A stretch of DNA of 64,000 nucleotides from Streptomyces spinoverrucosus (GTDB lineage: Bacteria > Actinomycetota > Actinomycetes > Streptomycetales > Streptomycetaceae), in the NCBI RefSeq assembly GCF_015712165.1, contig NZ_JADPZX010000001.1, positions 992,001 through 1,056,000 of the forward strand, given 5' to 3'. The position numbers and the translations under genes are program-made. This document shows, piece by piece, positions 7,836-17,239 of this stretch; position 1 is the first letter of the stretch; each line of letters opens with the position of its first letter. The notes beneath the pieces are model-generated. The model did no database searches. It was not told the origin of the DNA and saw only the letters and a program-made list of their open reading frames with translations.

Positions 7836-9518
7836 ATGCCCGACGACACCCAGGACGTCATCTCCGGCGGTCACCTCGTCGCCAAGGCCCTCAAGGCCGA
7901 GGGGGTAGACCGCATCTACACCCTGTGCGGCGGCCACATCATCGACATCTACGACGGTTGCGTCGACGAGGGCATCGAAGTCGTCGACGTCCGTCACGAA
8001 CAGGTCGCCGCCCACGCCGCCGACGGTTACGCGCGGATCACCGGCAAGCCCGGCTGCGCGGTCGTCACCGCGGGCCCGGGGACGACCGACGCCGTCACCG
8101 GCGTCGCCAACGCCTTCCGCGCGGAGTCCCCGATGCTGCTGATCGGCGGTCAGGGGGCACTCACCCAGCACAAGATGGGGTCCCTGCAGGACCTGCCGCA
8201 CGTCGACATGATGACGCCGATCACCAAGTTCGCGGCGGCCGTGCCGGACACGGCACGCGCGGCGGACATGGTGTCGATGGCGTTCCGCGAGTGCTACCAC
8301 GGCGCGCCCGGCCCCTCCTTCCTGGAGATCCCGCGCGACGTCCTCGACGCCAAGGTGCCGGTCGACAAGGCGCGCGTGCCGAAGCCCGGCGCCTACCGCG
8401 CCTCGACCCGCTCGGCCGGCGACCCCGAGGCGATCGAGAAGCTCGCCGACCTGCTCGTGCACGCCGAGAAGCCCGCGATCCTGCTGGGCAGCCAGGTGTG
8501 GACGACCCGCGGCACCGAGGCGGCCATCGAACTGGTCCGCACACTGAACATCCCGGCGTACATGAACGGCGCCGGCCGCGGCACCCTCGCGCCCGGCGAC
8601 CCGCACCACTTCCAGCTGTCGCGGCGCTACGCCTTCTCCAACGCCGACGTCATCGTCATCGTCGGCACGCCCTTCGACTTCCGCATGGGCTACGGCAAGC
8701 GGCTGTCGGCCAACGCGACCGTCGTGCAGATCGACCTCGACTACCGCACCGTCGGCAAGAACCGCGACATCGACCTCGGCATCGTCGGCGACGCGGGACT
8801 CGTGCTGAAGTCGGTGACCGAGGCCGCCTCCGGGCGCGTCAACGGGGGCGCGTCGAAGCGCAAGGAGTGGCTCGACGAGCTGCGCGCCGCCGAGCAGACC
8901 GCGCTGGAGAAGCGACTGCCGCAACTGCGCTCGGACGCCTCACCGATCCACCCGTACCGGCTGGTCAGCGAGATCAACGACTTCCTCACCGAGGACTCGA
9001 TCTACATCGGCGACGGCGGCGACATCGTCACCTTCTCCGGTCAGGTCGTGCAGCCCAAGTCACCGGGTCACTGGATGGACCCGGGCCCGCTGGGCACGCT
9101 CGGCGTCGGGGTGCCGTTCGTGCTCGCGGCCAAGCAGGCGCGCCCGGACAAGGAGGTCGTCGCGCTCTTCGGCGACGGCGCGTTCTCGCTCACCGGCTGG
9201 GACTTCGAAACCCTCGTCCGCTACAACCTCCCCTTCGTCGGCATCGTCGGCAACAACTCCTCCATGAACCAGATCCGCTACGGCCAGGCCGCCAAGTACG
9301 GCAAGGAACGCGAGCGGGTCGGCAACACCCTCGGCGACGTCCACTACGACAAGTTCGCGCAGATGCTGGGCGGTTACGGCGAGGAGGTCCGTGACCCCGC
9401 CGACATCGGCCCGGCGCTGCGGCGCGCCCGCGAGTCGGGCAAGCCGTCGCTGATCAACGTCTGGGTCGACCCGGACGCGTACGCCCCCGGAACCATGAAC
9501 CAGACCATGTACAAGTGA
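7836..9518 (+). CDS. Thiamine-diphosphate enzyme, probable oxalyl-CoA decarboxylase of non-standard type
   Basis: A 560-residue enzyme of the acetolactate synthase/oxalyl-CoA decarboxylase superfamily. Visible are the catalytic Glu in VRHEQVAAHAADGYAR (near residue 50), the AGPGTTD segment, and the TPP/Mg motif GDG...NN (GDGAFSLTG to VGNNSS, about residues 445-475). GGAAGGGAC precedes the ATG at 7836. It is translationally close (9-bp gap) to formyl-CoA:oxalate CoA-transferase, which argues for oxalyl-CoA decarboxylation to formyl-CoA and CO2. However, the D-Y-E-E tract that binds substrate in classical Oxc enzymes is absent; the equivalent stretch reads SLQDLPHVDMM, as in acetolactate synthases. 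The retained Glu excludes glyoxylate carboligase, which has Val there. Superfamily is certain, substrate inferred from context. Confidence 0.75.
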   Translation: MPDDTQDVISGGHLVAKALKAEGVDRIYTLCGGHIIDIYDGCVDEGIEVVDVRHEQVAAHAADGYARITGKPGCAVVTAGPGTTDAVTGVANAFRAESPMLLIGGQGALTQHKMGSLQDLPHVDMMTPITKFAAAVPDTARAADMVSMAFRECYHGAPGPSFLEIPRDVLDAKVPVDKARVPKPGAYRASTRSAGDPEAIEKLADLLVHAEKPAILLGSQVWTTRGTEAAIELVRTLNIPAYMNGAGRGTLAPGDPHHFQLSRRYAFSNADVIVIVGTPFDFRMGYGKRLSANATVVQIDLDYRTVGKNRDIDLGIVGDAGLVLKSVTEAASGRVNGGASKRKEWLDELRAAEQTALEKRLPQLRSDASPIHPYRLVSEINDFLTEDSIYIGDGGDIVTFSGQVVQPKSPGHWMDPGPLGTLGVGVPFVLAAKQARPDKEVVALFGDGAFSLTGWDFETLVRYNLPFVGIVGNNSSMNQIRYGQAAKYGKERERVGNTLGDVHYDKFAQMLGGYGEEVRDPADIGPALRRARESGKPSLINVWVDPDAYAPGTMNQTMYK

Positions 9519-9527
9519 GGTGACCCG

Positions 9528-10760
9528 GTGACCGCACAGGCTCTCGAAGGCATCCGCGTCCTGGACATGACCCATGTCCAGTCCGGGCCCTCCGCGACCC
9601 AGCTCCTCGCCTGGCTCGGCGCGGACGTCGTCAAGCTGGAGGCGCCGACCGGTGACATCACGCGCAAGCAGTTGCGCGACCTCCCGGACGTCGACTCCCT
9701 CTACTTCACGATGCTCAACTGCAACAAGCGGAGCATCACCCTCAACACCAAGACCGAGCGCGGCAAGGAGCTTCTCACCGAGCTGATCCGGCGCTCCGAC
9801 GTCATGGTCGAGAACTTCGGACCGGGCGCGATCGACCGCATGGGGTTCACCTGGGACCGCATCCAGGAGATCAATCCGCGTATCGTCTATGCCTCCATCA
9901 AGGGGTTCGGCGAAGGCCCGTACACCAACTTCAAGGCGTACGAGGTCGTCGCGCAGGCCATGGGCGGGTCGATGTCGACCACCGGTTTCGAGGACGGGCC
10001 GCCGCTGGCGACGGGGGCCCAGATCGGGGACTCGGGGACAGGCGTACACACCGTGGCGGGCATCCTCGCCGCTCTGTACCAGCGGGAGCGCACCGGGCGC
10101 GGGCAGCGGGTGAACGTGGCCATGCAGCACGCTGTGCTCAACCTCTGCCGGGTGAAGCTGCGCGATCAGCAGCGCCTGGCACACGGCCCGCTCGCTGAAT
10201 ATCCCAACGAGGACTTCGGCGACGAGGTTCCCAGGTCCGGGAACGCGTCCGGCGGCGGCCAGCCCGGCTGGGCGGTCAAGTGCGCGCCGGGCGGCCCGAA
10301 CGACTACGTGTACGTCATCGTGCAGCCCGTCGGCTGGCAGCCGATCAGCGAGCTCATCGGCCGGCCCGAACTGGCCGACGACCCCGAGTGGTCGACGCCG
10401 GAGGCCCGGCTGCCCAAGCTCAACAAGATGTTCCAGCTCATCGAGGAGTGGTCCTCGACCCTGCCCAAGTGGGAGGTGCTGGAGAAGCTCAACGCCCACA
10501 ACATCCCGTGCGGGCCCATCCTGTCCACCAGGGAGATCATCGAGGACGCCTCGCTGGCCGCCAACGAGATGGTCGTCCGGGTGCCGCACCCCGAGCGCGG
10601 CGAGTTCGTCACCGTGGGCAGCCCCCTGAAGCTGTCCGACTCCCCCGTGGAAGTGACCAGTTCACCGCTGCTGGGCGAGCACAACGAAGCGGTCTACGTC
10701 GGCGAGCTCGGCCTCGGCGACGAGGAGCTGCGCCTGCTCAAGTCGAACGGAGTGATCTGA
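9528..10760 (+). CDS. frc: Formyl-CoA:oxalate CoA-transferase
   Basis: A 410-residue class III (CaiB/BaiF) CoA-transferase that moves CoA from formyl-CoA to oxalate. It matches the Frc subfamily closely as I recall it: [20 protein letters not shown] at the N-terminus, [36 protein letters not shown], the catalytic Asp in IGDSGTG (near residue 168), and [11 protein letters not shown], the mobile glycine loop typical of Frc. It starts with GTG nine bases after the preceding stop with AGGTGA as ribosome site, and is followed one base later by the acyl-CoA synthetase gene, so the three form an operon. Confidence 0.93.
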   Translation: MTAQALEGIRVLDMTHVQSGPSATQLLAWLGADVVKLEAPTGDITRKQLRDLPDVDSLYFTMLNCNKRSITLNTKTERGKELLTELIRRSDVMVENFGPGAIDRMGFTWDRIQEINPRIVYASIKGFGEGPYTNFKAYEVVAQAMGGSMSTTGFEDGPPLATGAQIGDSGTGVHTVAGILAALYQRERTGRGQRVNVAMQHAVLNLCRVKLRDQQRLAHGPLAEYPNEDFGDEVPRSGNASGGGQPGWAVKCAPGGPNDYVYVIVQPVGWQPISELIGRPELADDPEWSTPEARLPKLNKMFQLIEEWSSTLPKWEVLEKLNAHNIPCGPILSTREIIEDASLAANEMVVRVPHPERGEFVTVGSPLKLSDSPVEVTSSPLLGEHNEAVYVGELGLGDEELRLLKSNGVI

Positions 10761-10761
10761 C

Positions 10762-12909
10762 GTGATGGCCGAAGACCGGGTGCGGAGGGTGCGCACGCTC
10801 CTCGATGCCGTCCGGGCCGAGGGGCGTACGGCGCTCACCGCTCCCGAGGGCAAGGTGATCGCGGACGCGTACGGGATCGCCGTACCCGGCGAGGAACTCG
10901 CGACGGACGTCGACGAGGCGGTGGCGTACGCGGCGCGCTTCGGCGGGCCGGTCGTCATGAAGATCGTCTCGCCGGACATCCTGCACAAGACCGACGCCGG
11001 CGGGGTGATCGTCGGTGTCGAGGGCGCCGCCGACGTACGGGCCGCGTTCCACACGATCGTCGACAACGCGCGCGCGTACGACGCGAACGCCCGCATCGAG
11101 GGCGTACAGGTGCAGGAACTGCTCCCCAAGGGGCAGGAGGTCATCGTCGGCGCGGTGACCGATCCGACGTTCGGGAAGGTGGTGGCCTTCGGGCTCGGCG
11201 GGGTGCTCGTCGAGGTCCTCAAGGACGTCACCTTCCGGCTCGCGCCCGTGGACGCCGACGAGGCGCTGTCCATGCTGGACTCGATCCGGTCGGCGGAGAT
11301 CCTGCGCGGGGTGCGCGGCGCGGCGGGCGTGGACCGGTGGGCGATCGCCGAGCAGATCCGCCGGGTGTCCCAACTCGTCACGGACTTCCCGGAGATCGCC
11401 GAGGTGGACCTCAACCCGGTGATCGCCACCCCCGAGGGCGCGACCGCCGCCGACATCCGGGTGATCCTGTCCGAGGCGCCGGTGAAGCAGCGCCGCCGCT
11501 ACGGGCGCGAGGAGATCCTCGCCTCCATGCGCCGGTTGATGCAGCCGCGTTCGGTCGCCGTGATCGGCGCCTCCAACGAGCAGGGCAAGATCGGCAATTC
11601 GGTGATGCGCAATCTCATCGACGGTGGTTTCTCCGGGGAGATCCACCCGGTGAACCCCAAGGCCGATGACATTCTGGGCCGCAAGGCGTACAAGAGTGTC
11701 ACGGACGTTCCCGGTGAGGTGGATGTGGCCGTGTTCGCCATTCCCGCCAAGTTCGTCGCCGCGGCGCTGGAGGAGGTGGGGCGCAAGGGAATCCCGAACG
11801 CCGTACTGATCCCCTCCGGGTTCGCGGAGACCGGCGAGCACGAACTCCAGGACGAGATCGTGGAGATCGCCGAACGGCACGGCACCCGGCTGCTCGGCCC
11901 GAACATCTACGGCTACTACTCCACCTGGCAGGACCTGTGCGCCACGTTCTGCACGCCCTACGACGTCAAGGGCGGGGTCGCGCTGACCTCGCAGTCGGGC
12001 GGCATCGGGATGGCCATCCTGGGCTTCGCCCGGACCACGAAGACGGGTGTGTCGGCGATCGTGGGCCTCGGCAACAAGTCGGACCTGGACGAGGACGACC
12101 TGCTGACCTGGTTCGGCGAGGACCCGCACACCGAGTGCATCGCCATGCACCTGGAGGACCTCAAGGACGGCCGTGCCTTCGTGGAGGCGGCGCGGGAGAC
12201 CGTGCCGAAGAAGCCGGTGGTGGTGCTGAAGGCGGGCCGTACGGCGGCGGGCGCGAAGGCCGCCGGCTCGCACACCGGGGCCCTGGCGGGCGACGACGCG
12301 GTGTACGACGACATCCTGAGGCAGGCCGGGGTCATCCGGGCGCCCGGGCTGAACGACATGCTGGAGTACGCGCGCGGGTTGCCGGTGCTGCCCACCCCCA
12401 AGGGCGACAACGTCGTGATCATCACGGGGGCCGGCGGCAGCGGTGTCCTGCTGTCCGACGCGGTGACCGACAACGGCCTGTCCCTGATGGAGATACCGCC
12501 GGATCTGGACGAGGCGTTCCGGAAGTTCATCCCGCCCTTCGGGGCGGCGGGCAACCCGGTGGACATCACCGGGGGCGAGCCTCCCTCGACGTACGAGGCG
12601 ACGATCCGGCTGGGGCTGGAGGACCCGCGCATCCATGCGCTCGTCCTCGGCTACTGGCACACCATCGTGACCCCTCCCATGGTCTTCGCCGAGCTCACCG
12701 CGCGCGTGGTGGCCGAGTTCCGGGAGCGCGGGATCGAGAAGCCCGTGGTGGCGTCGCTCGCGGGCGACGTCGAGGTCGAGGAGGCGTGCCAGTACCTGTA
12801 CGAGCGGGGCGTCGTGGCGTACCCGTACACGACGGAGAAGCCGGTGGCGGTGCTGGGCGCGAAGTACCGGTGGGCACGGGCGGCGGGCCTGTTGGGGGGC
12901 GGTTCATGA
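10762..12909 (+). CDS. ADP-forming acyl-CoA synthetase (acetate-CoA ligase type), fused ATP-grasp and CoA-ligase domains
   Basis: A 715-residue NDP-forming acyl-CoA synthetase of the Acs/Acd family. The beta-like ATP-grasp half comes first (about residues 20-230, with GGPVVMKIVSPDILHKTDAGG). It is followed by the alpha-like CoA-binding domain (MQPRSVAVIGASN near residue 255) and two ligase subdomains, with SQSGGIGMA near residue 412 and the SHTGALAG segment near residue 510. This order is the reverse of the common alpha-beta fusion. The GTG at 10762 lies one base after frc with GGAG upstream; the next codon is ATG, an alternative start. In this operon it could save the energy of formyl-CoA as ATP or activate oxalate; that is inference. 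Confidence 0.85.
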   Translation: MMAEDRVRRVRTLLDAVRAEGRTALTAPEGKVIADAYGIAVPGEELATDVDEAVAYAARFGGPVVMKIVSPDILHKTDAGGVIVGVEGAADVRAAFHTIVDNARAYDANARIEGVQVQELLPKGQEVIVGAVTDPTFGKVVAFGLGGVLVEVLKDVTFRLAPVDADEALSMLDSIRSAEILRGVRGAAGVDRWAIAEQIRRVSQLVTDFPEIAEVDLNPVIATPEGATAADIRVILSEAPVKQRRRYGREEILASMRRLMQPRSVAVIGASNEQGKIGNSVMRNLIDGGFSGEIHPVNPKADDILGRKAYKSVTDVPGEVDVAVFAIPAKFVAAALEEVGRKGIPNAVLIPSGFAETGEHELQDEIVEIAERHGTRLLGPNIYGYYSTWQDLCATFCTPYDVKGGVALTSQSGGIGMAILGFARTTKTGVSAIVGLGNKSDLDEDDLLTWFGEDPHTECIAMHLEDLKDGRAFVEAARETVPKKPVVVLKAGRTAAGAKAAGSHTGALAGDDAVYDDILRQAGVIRAPGLNDMLEYARGLPVLPTPKGDNVVIITGAGGSGVLLSDAVTDNGLSLMEIPPDLDEAFRKFIPPFGAAGNPVDITGGEPPSTYEATIRLGLEDPRIHALVLGYWHTIVTPPMVFAELTARVVAEFRERGIEKPVVASLAGDVEVEEACQYLYERGVVAYPYTTEKPVAVLGAKYRWARAAGLLGGGS

Positions 12910-13033
12910 CGTGAGGTGAGGGGGGAGCCGGCCGACGGTGCGCGTCGGCCGGCCCCGGGACCCGCGCGCGCACGAAAGGCATTGGACAGGGGGCGCTGGC
13001 CAGATCTTTCGACGCAAAGGGGTGCAACACGAC

Positions 13034-14419
13034 ATGACAACGACCGATCTGCCAACATCGGTGACCTACCGCGAGGTGACCGACAGGAACGGACGCGTCT
13101 ACCGGGTCGGCGAGTCCGACATCGACATCATGGGGCGCAAGCGCAAGTGGATGGTGATCCTGCCCTGGGTGGGCATGATGGGCATCTCCTCCGCGGAGTA
13201 CGCGTTCGCGTCCGCCGAGGAGACGATCCACCAGGCCCATCACTGGTCCGAGGGCAGCATCTTCTGGATGCTGACCGTCTGGGTGTTCTTCCAGGCCGCG
13301 GTGGCCTTCCCGGCGGGACGGCTGCGTGAGACCGGCAAGCTGCCCGCGCGCTGGGCGATGATGCTGGGCGCGGCAGGCACGCTGATGGGCTACCTGTCAC
13401 TGGCCTACGCGCCGCACGTCATACTCGCCTTCGTCGGCTTCGGTATGTTCAGCGGTATGGGCGCGGGCATGGTGTACGCCACCTGCGTGAACATGGTCGG
13501 CAAGTGGTATCCGGAGCGGAAGGGTGGCAAGACCGGCTTCGTCAACGGCGGTTTCGCCTACGGCTCGGTGCCCTTCGTCTTCCTGTTCTCGACCGTGATG
13601 GACATCTCCAACTTCAAGGTCATCCTGGTCTCGGTCGGCTGCTTCCTCGCGCTGACCGTCGCCGTCGCCGGCTTCTTCTTCCAGGACCCGCCGAAGAACT
13701 GGTGGCCCGCCAAGATCGACCCGCTCAACCCGCCGGACGACCCCCGCGCACGCCGTTCCCTGGAGAAGAACCCGCCGGCCGTCCACCAGTACAGCCCCCT
13801 GGAGGCCTGGAAGACCGGCCGGGTGGCGCTCATGTGGTTCTGTCTCGCCTGCACCTCAGGCGTGAACATCTTCGGTATCGCCTTCCAGGTGGAGATCGGC
13901 GAGCACGCGGGATTCGCGGCCGGAATCGTGGCCACCGCCATGTCACTCAAGGCGATCGTCAACGGCACCGGACGCGGCGTCATCGGCTGGCTCTCCGACC
14001 TGTACGGACGCAAGCAGTGCCTGCTGTACGTCTGTGTCATCCTGGGCCTCGCCCAGTTCGGCATCATCTGGTCGGCCGAGCTCAAGAACCTGCCGCTGTT
14101 CCTGTTCTTCTCCGCGGTCTCCGGCTTCGGTGGCGGCGCCATCTTCCCGATGTTCGCGGCCATGACCGCGGACTACTTCGGGGAGAACAACAACGCGACC
14201 AACTACGGCATGGTGTACAGCTCCAAGCTGGTGTCGGGCCTCGGCTCCGGCATGGGAATCGTCGTCGTGTCGGCCTGGGGCCTGAACGGCGCCTTCATCC
14301 TGGCCGGCTGCATCTCGTTCTTCGCCGGTTTCGTGGCGCTGTTCCTCAGCCCGCCGGGACGGCCCAAGAACAAGCGCATCACCCCCAACCCGCAACCCCT
14401 GGGCGAGGAGACGGCCTGA
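13034..14419 (+). CDS. OFA-family oxalate/formate MFS transporter
   Basis: A 461-residue, 12-helix major facilitator of the oxalate:formate antiporter (OFA) family. Its membrane segments include ILPWVGMMGISSAEYAFA and the tract GKWYPERKGGKTGFVNGGFA between helices 4 and 5, with the W-Y-P-E-R-K-G signature of OFA carriers. It likely brings oxalate in, perhaps in exchange for formate. I chose the ATG at 13034 because AAGGGG lies upstream and the region before it lacks transporter character. It is the last gene of the rightward oxalate operon, 124 bases after the synthetase gene, and ends at a strong hairpin. A second OFA carrier is at 38051-39418. Confidence 0.88.
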   Translation: MTTTDLPTSVTYREVTDRNGRVYRVGESDIDIMGRKRKWMVILPWVGMMGISSAEYAFASAEETIHQAHHWSEGSIFWMLTVWVFFQAAVAFPAGRLRETGKLPARWAMMLGAAGTLMGYLSLAYAPHVILAFVGFGMFSGMGAGMVYATCVNMVGKWYPERKGGKTGFVNGGFAYGSVPFVFLFSTVMDISNFKVILVSVGCFLALTVAVAGFFFQDPPKNWWPAKIDPLNPPDDPRARRSLEKNPPAVHQYSPLEAWKTGRVALMWFCLACTSGVNIFGIAFQVEIGEHAGFAAGIVATAMSLKAIVNGTGRGVIGWLSDLYGRKQCLLYVCVILGLAQFGIIWSAELKNLPLFLFFSAVSGFGGGAIFPMFAAMTADYFGENNNATNYGMVYSSKLVSGLGSGMGIVVVSAWGLNGAFILAGCISFFAGFVALFLSPPGRPKNKRITPNPQPLGEETA

Positions 14420-14464
14420 CGTGACACGTGGCCCGCGAGGCCGCACGAAGCACCGCGAACGGAC

Positions 14465-14501
14465 CGGGCGGCCCTTCCCCACGGTGGGGAAGGGCCGCCC
14501 G
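14465..14501. terminator. Bidirectional terminator between convergent genes
   Basis: A 15-bp perfect stem, GGGCGGCCCTTCCCC with its complement (14466-14500), with a 5-nt loop and one more C-G closing pair. It lies between the rightward transporter gene and the leftward TIM-barrel gene and can serve both. Confidence 0.85.
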
Positions 14502-14514
14502 ATCGCGTGGTGGA

Positions 14515-15720
14515 TCAGCGGCGCCGCTTGCGCAGGGCCGCCATGTTGTCGTAGCTGATCTTGGCCTCCCGCAGCGACTGCGCGGGGTCGGTGGCGCTCG
14601 GGGAGTTGTCGTCCTCGACCATCGGGTTGTGGTAGTTCCGCTCCCCGACCCGGGAGAAGAACGTCGTGTAGTCGATGACTCCGGTCCCGAAGGGCACCAT
14701 CTCGTAGCCCATGCCGTTGGTGGTGCTGACGACGCCGTCCTTGGCGTGGAACAGCGGGTAACGCCTGTTGTTGCGGGCGACCAGGCCGGCCGGGTCGAAG
14801 ACGTTCCTGCGGGTGGAGCCGTCGTGGGCGGTGTAGGTGTGGAACTTGTACTGGGCGACGTGCGCCCAGAAGATGTCCATCTCCAGCCAGACGACCCTCG
14901 GGTCGGTGACTTTGAGGAAGTACTCCAGCTTCCGGATGCCCGAGCTGCGGGTCGGCCGGCCCTGGTCGTCCAGCGGGCCGCCGTCGAGCAGGAAGCCGTA
15001 GGCGCTGTCGTGGTTGTGGGTGTAGAGCTTGATGCCCTCGCGGCGGGCGATCTCGCCGAGGGCGTTCCACTTGTCGGCGGCCACGTCCCAGTCGGCGCGG
15101 TAGGAGCTGCCGGTGGGGTCGCCGCCGGTGCCCATGTGGTCCATGCCGATGATGTTGGCGATCTCAAGGCGCTGCTTGAAGGTGTCGAGGTCCGCCGTGG
15201 TCAGCGGCCAGGACGGCGGGATGAAGCCGTGGTTGCCCTGGGCGCGCAGACCGTAGTCGTCGAGCCAGCAGCGCAGCAGCTTGGCGCCCTGGACGGTTTC
15301 CAGGTCGGCGCCGCCGGGTGCGTTGGCGTGCTGGCGGTAGCCCGCGAACTCCACCTGGCGGTAGCCGTGGCGGGCCAACTGCTTGAACACCTCGCGGAAG
15401 CCGGAGGGCAGGTCGGTGGAGAGCGGGTCGCGTGCGGTGGCGTCACGGACGGTGTAGAGGATGATGCCGCGCTTGTGCGGCGGGACGAGGACCTGCCCGC
15501 CGTGCCCGTGGCCGTGGTCGTGGTCTCTGCCGCGGTCCTGGGCCAGGGCGGGGGAGGCGCCGAAGACCGGGGCCGCGACGGCTCCGGCCGCCACGGCGGT
15601 GCAGGTGCTGAGGAAACGGCGCCGGTCCACGCCGAGGGTGCGGCGCAGTCCCTCGTCGGGGGCGTCGGCGGCGGAGACGGTGGCGGCTTTGGTGCGGGAG
15701 GGATCGGAATACGGGGTCAC
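14515..15720 (-). CDS. Tat-exported sugar phosphate isomerase/epimerase-like TIM barrel protein
   Basis: A 401-residue protein of the xylose-isomerase-like TIM barrel group. The N-terminus has a twin-arginine motif (DRRRFLS near residue 32) and an A-rich hydrophobic stretch, so it is probably folded in the cytoplasm and exported. A short His-rich linker (DRGRDHDHGHGHGG) follows. The barrel begins at RGIILYTVRD and shows candidate metal ligands in VEFAGY, HNHDS, LEMDIFW and HAKDG. I chose the GTG at 15720 over an ATG 25 codons upstream because GAAGGCAGG lies just ahead of it and homologues begin near there. The leftward ebo-type operon ends 124 bp upstream, so co-transcription is possible. Substrate unknown. 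Confidence 0.8.
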   Translation of the reverse strand: MTPYSDPSRTKAATVSAADAPDEGLRRTLGVDRRRFLSTCTAVAAGAVAAPVFGASPALAQDRGRDHDHGHGHGGQVLVPPHKRGIILYTVRDATARDPLSTDLPSGFREVFKQLARHGYRQVEFAGYRQHANAPGGADLETVQGAKLLRCWLDDYGLRAQGNHGFIPPSWPLTTADLDTFKQRLEIANIIGMDHMGTGGDPTGSSYRADWDVAADKWNALGEIARREGIKLYTHNHDSAYGFLLDGGPLDDQGRPTRSSGIRKLEYFLKVTDPRVVWLEMDIFWAHVAQYKFHTYTAHDGSTRRNVFDPAGLVARNNRRYPLFHAKDGVVSTTNGMGYEMVPFGTGVIDYTTFFSRVGERNYHNPMVEDDNSPSATDPAQSLREAKISYDNMAALRKRRR

Positions 15721-15844
15721 GAATGGCCTGCCTTCTCGGTCGTGGCCGGTTCCGGTGCCGCCGGGATCGGCCGTTGTCAGTGCCGTGTGTTTCACTCTCA
15801 GTAGTCGGATCTCGTGACGCGTCCGTGTCGTCCGTGGCGGCGTG

Positions 15845-17239
15845 TCAGTCGAGTCCGGCGAGCTGGAGCAGGAGTTGTTTCACATCGGTGGCCGCCACAC
15901 GGCCGCCGACTGCGCGGGGGGTGGAGCAGATGAGGAGCGGACCGTCGTCGTCGCTCACGGGAAGGCGGCCGTGGCTGCCGCGAATAGGTGAGGGATCCAG
16001 CGGCACGACCGCCATGCGGTAGCGCATGCCGAGTTTCTTGCGGGCCAGTGCGGTGGCCGCCTTGACCTTGACGTAGGGGTCGAGGGGATCCATGAAGAGT
16101 TCGACCGGGTCGTAGCCGGGTTTGCGGTGGATCTCGACGAGCTGCGCGAAGTCGGGCGCGTGGGCGTCGTCGAGCCAGTAGTAGTACGTGAACCAGGCGT
16201 CCGGCTCCGCGACGGCGACGAGCTCGCCGGCCCGCGGATGGTCGAGGTGGTGGGCCTTCTTGCCCTCGTCGTCGAGGAGTTGCTCGATCCCGGGCAGCCC
16301 GTCGAGCGCGGCGCGGGCGGCGTCCAGGTCCTCGGGGCGGCGCACGTAGACATGGGCGATCTGGTGGTCGGCGACGGCGAAGGCGCGGGACGCCATCGGG
16401 TCGAGGTACTCCATGCCGTCCTGTGTGTGCACCTCCAGCAGGCCCGCGCGGCGCAGTGCGCGGTTGATGTCGACGGGCCGGCTCACGCGGGTGATGCCGT
16501 ACTCGGAGAGCACGACGACGGTACGGCCCTCGGCGCGGGCGTCGGCCAGCAGTGGGGCCATGGCCGAGTCCAGGTCGGCGGCCGCCTTCAGGGAGCGCGG
16601 GTCGTCGGGGCCGAAGCGTTGCAGGTCGTAGTCGAGGTGAGGGAGGTAGCAGAGGGCCAGGTCGGGGTGCCGGGTGCGGAGGATGTGGCGGGTCGCGGCG
16701 ATGATCCACCGGCTGGAGACGAGGTCCGCGCCCGGGCCCCAGAAGTGGAACAGCGGGAAGGTGCCGAGCTTTTCGGTGAGTTCGTCGTGGAGGTCCGGCG
16801 GTCGGGTGTAGCAGTCGGGTTCCTTGCGGCCGTCGGCGTAGTAGATAGGACGGGGGGTGACAGTGATGTCGGTGTCGGCGCCCATGGCGTACCACCAGCA
16901 GATATTGGCGACCGTGTAGCCGGGGTGGGCGCGGCGGGCGGCGTCCCAGAGCTTGTCGCCGGCGACCAGGCCGTTGTGCTGGCGCCACAGCAGGACGTCG
17001 CCGAGTTCCCGGAAGTACCACCCGTTGCCGACGATCCCGTGCTCGGACGGCATGGTGCCGGTCAGGAACGTGGACTGGGCGGCGCAGGTGACGGCGGGCA
17101 GGACGGTGCCCAGTGGGGCGTGGGAGCCGGACTGGGCGAGCGTCTTCAGGTGCGGCATGTGGTCGAGGAGACGGGGGGTGAGGCCCACGACGTCGAGGAC
17201 GAGGAGCGGGGTGGGGCGCGCTGTGTCGGGGGCGTTCAC
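15845..17239 (-). CDS. Alkaline phosphatase / nucleotide pyrophosphatase family protein of ebo-type operon
   Basis: A 464-residue type I phosphodiesterase/nucleotide pyrophosphatase-fold enzyme. It shows the N-terminal metal Asp in LVLDVVGLTP, the Thr nucleophile in VLPAVTCAAQSTFLTG (near residue 51), GNGWYFRE, LPHLDYD (metal Asp/His, near residue 195) and VVLSEYG. No signal peptide is seen, so it acts in the cytoplasm. It overlaps the EboE-like gene by four bases at its start and ends the coupled run. In cyanobacterial ebo clusters a phosphodiesterase of this type accompanies the core genes, so it may be the EboF counterpart; I am not certain of that letter. Confidence 0.82.
   Translation of the reverse strand: MNAPDTARPTPLLVLDVVGLTPRLLDHMPHLKTLAQSGSHAPLGTVLPAVTCAAQSTFLTGTMPSEHGIVGNGWYFRELGDVLLWRQHNGLVAGDKLWDAARRAHPGYTVANICWWYAMGADTDITVTPRPIYYADGRKEPDCYTRPPDLHDELTEKLGTFPLFHFWGPGADLVSSRWIIAATRHILRTRHPDLALCYLPHLDYDLQRFGPDDPRSLKAAADLDSAMAPLLADARAEGRTVVVLSEYGITRVSRPVDINRALRRAGLLEVHTQDGMEYLDPMASRAFAVADHQIAHVYVRRPEDLDAARAALDGLPGIEQLLDDEGKKAHHLDHPRAGELVAVAEPDAWFTYYYWLDDAHAPDFAQLVEIHRKPGYDPVELFMDPLDPYVKVKAATALARKKLGMRYRMAVVPLDPSPIRGSHGRLPVSDDDGPLLICSTPRAVGGRVAATDVKQLLLQLAGLD

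Noticed and set aside
7836..9518. Glyoxylate carboligase
   Set aside because: Gcl has Val in place of the catalytic Glu; this protein keeps Glu in VRHEQ.
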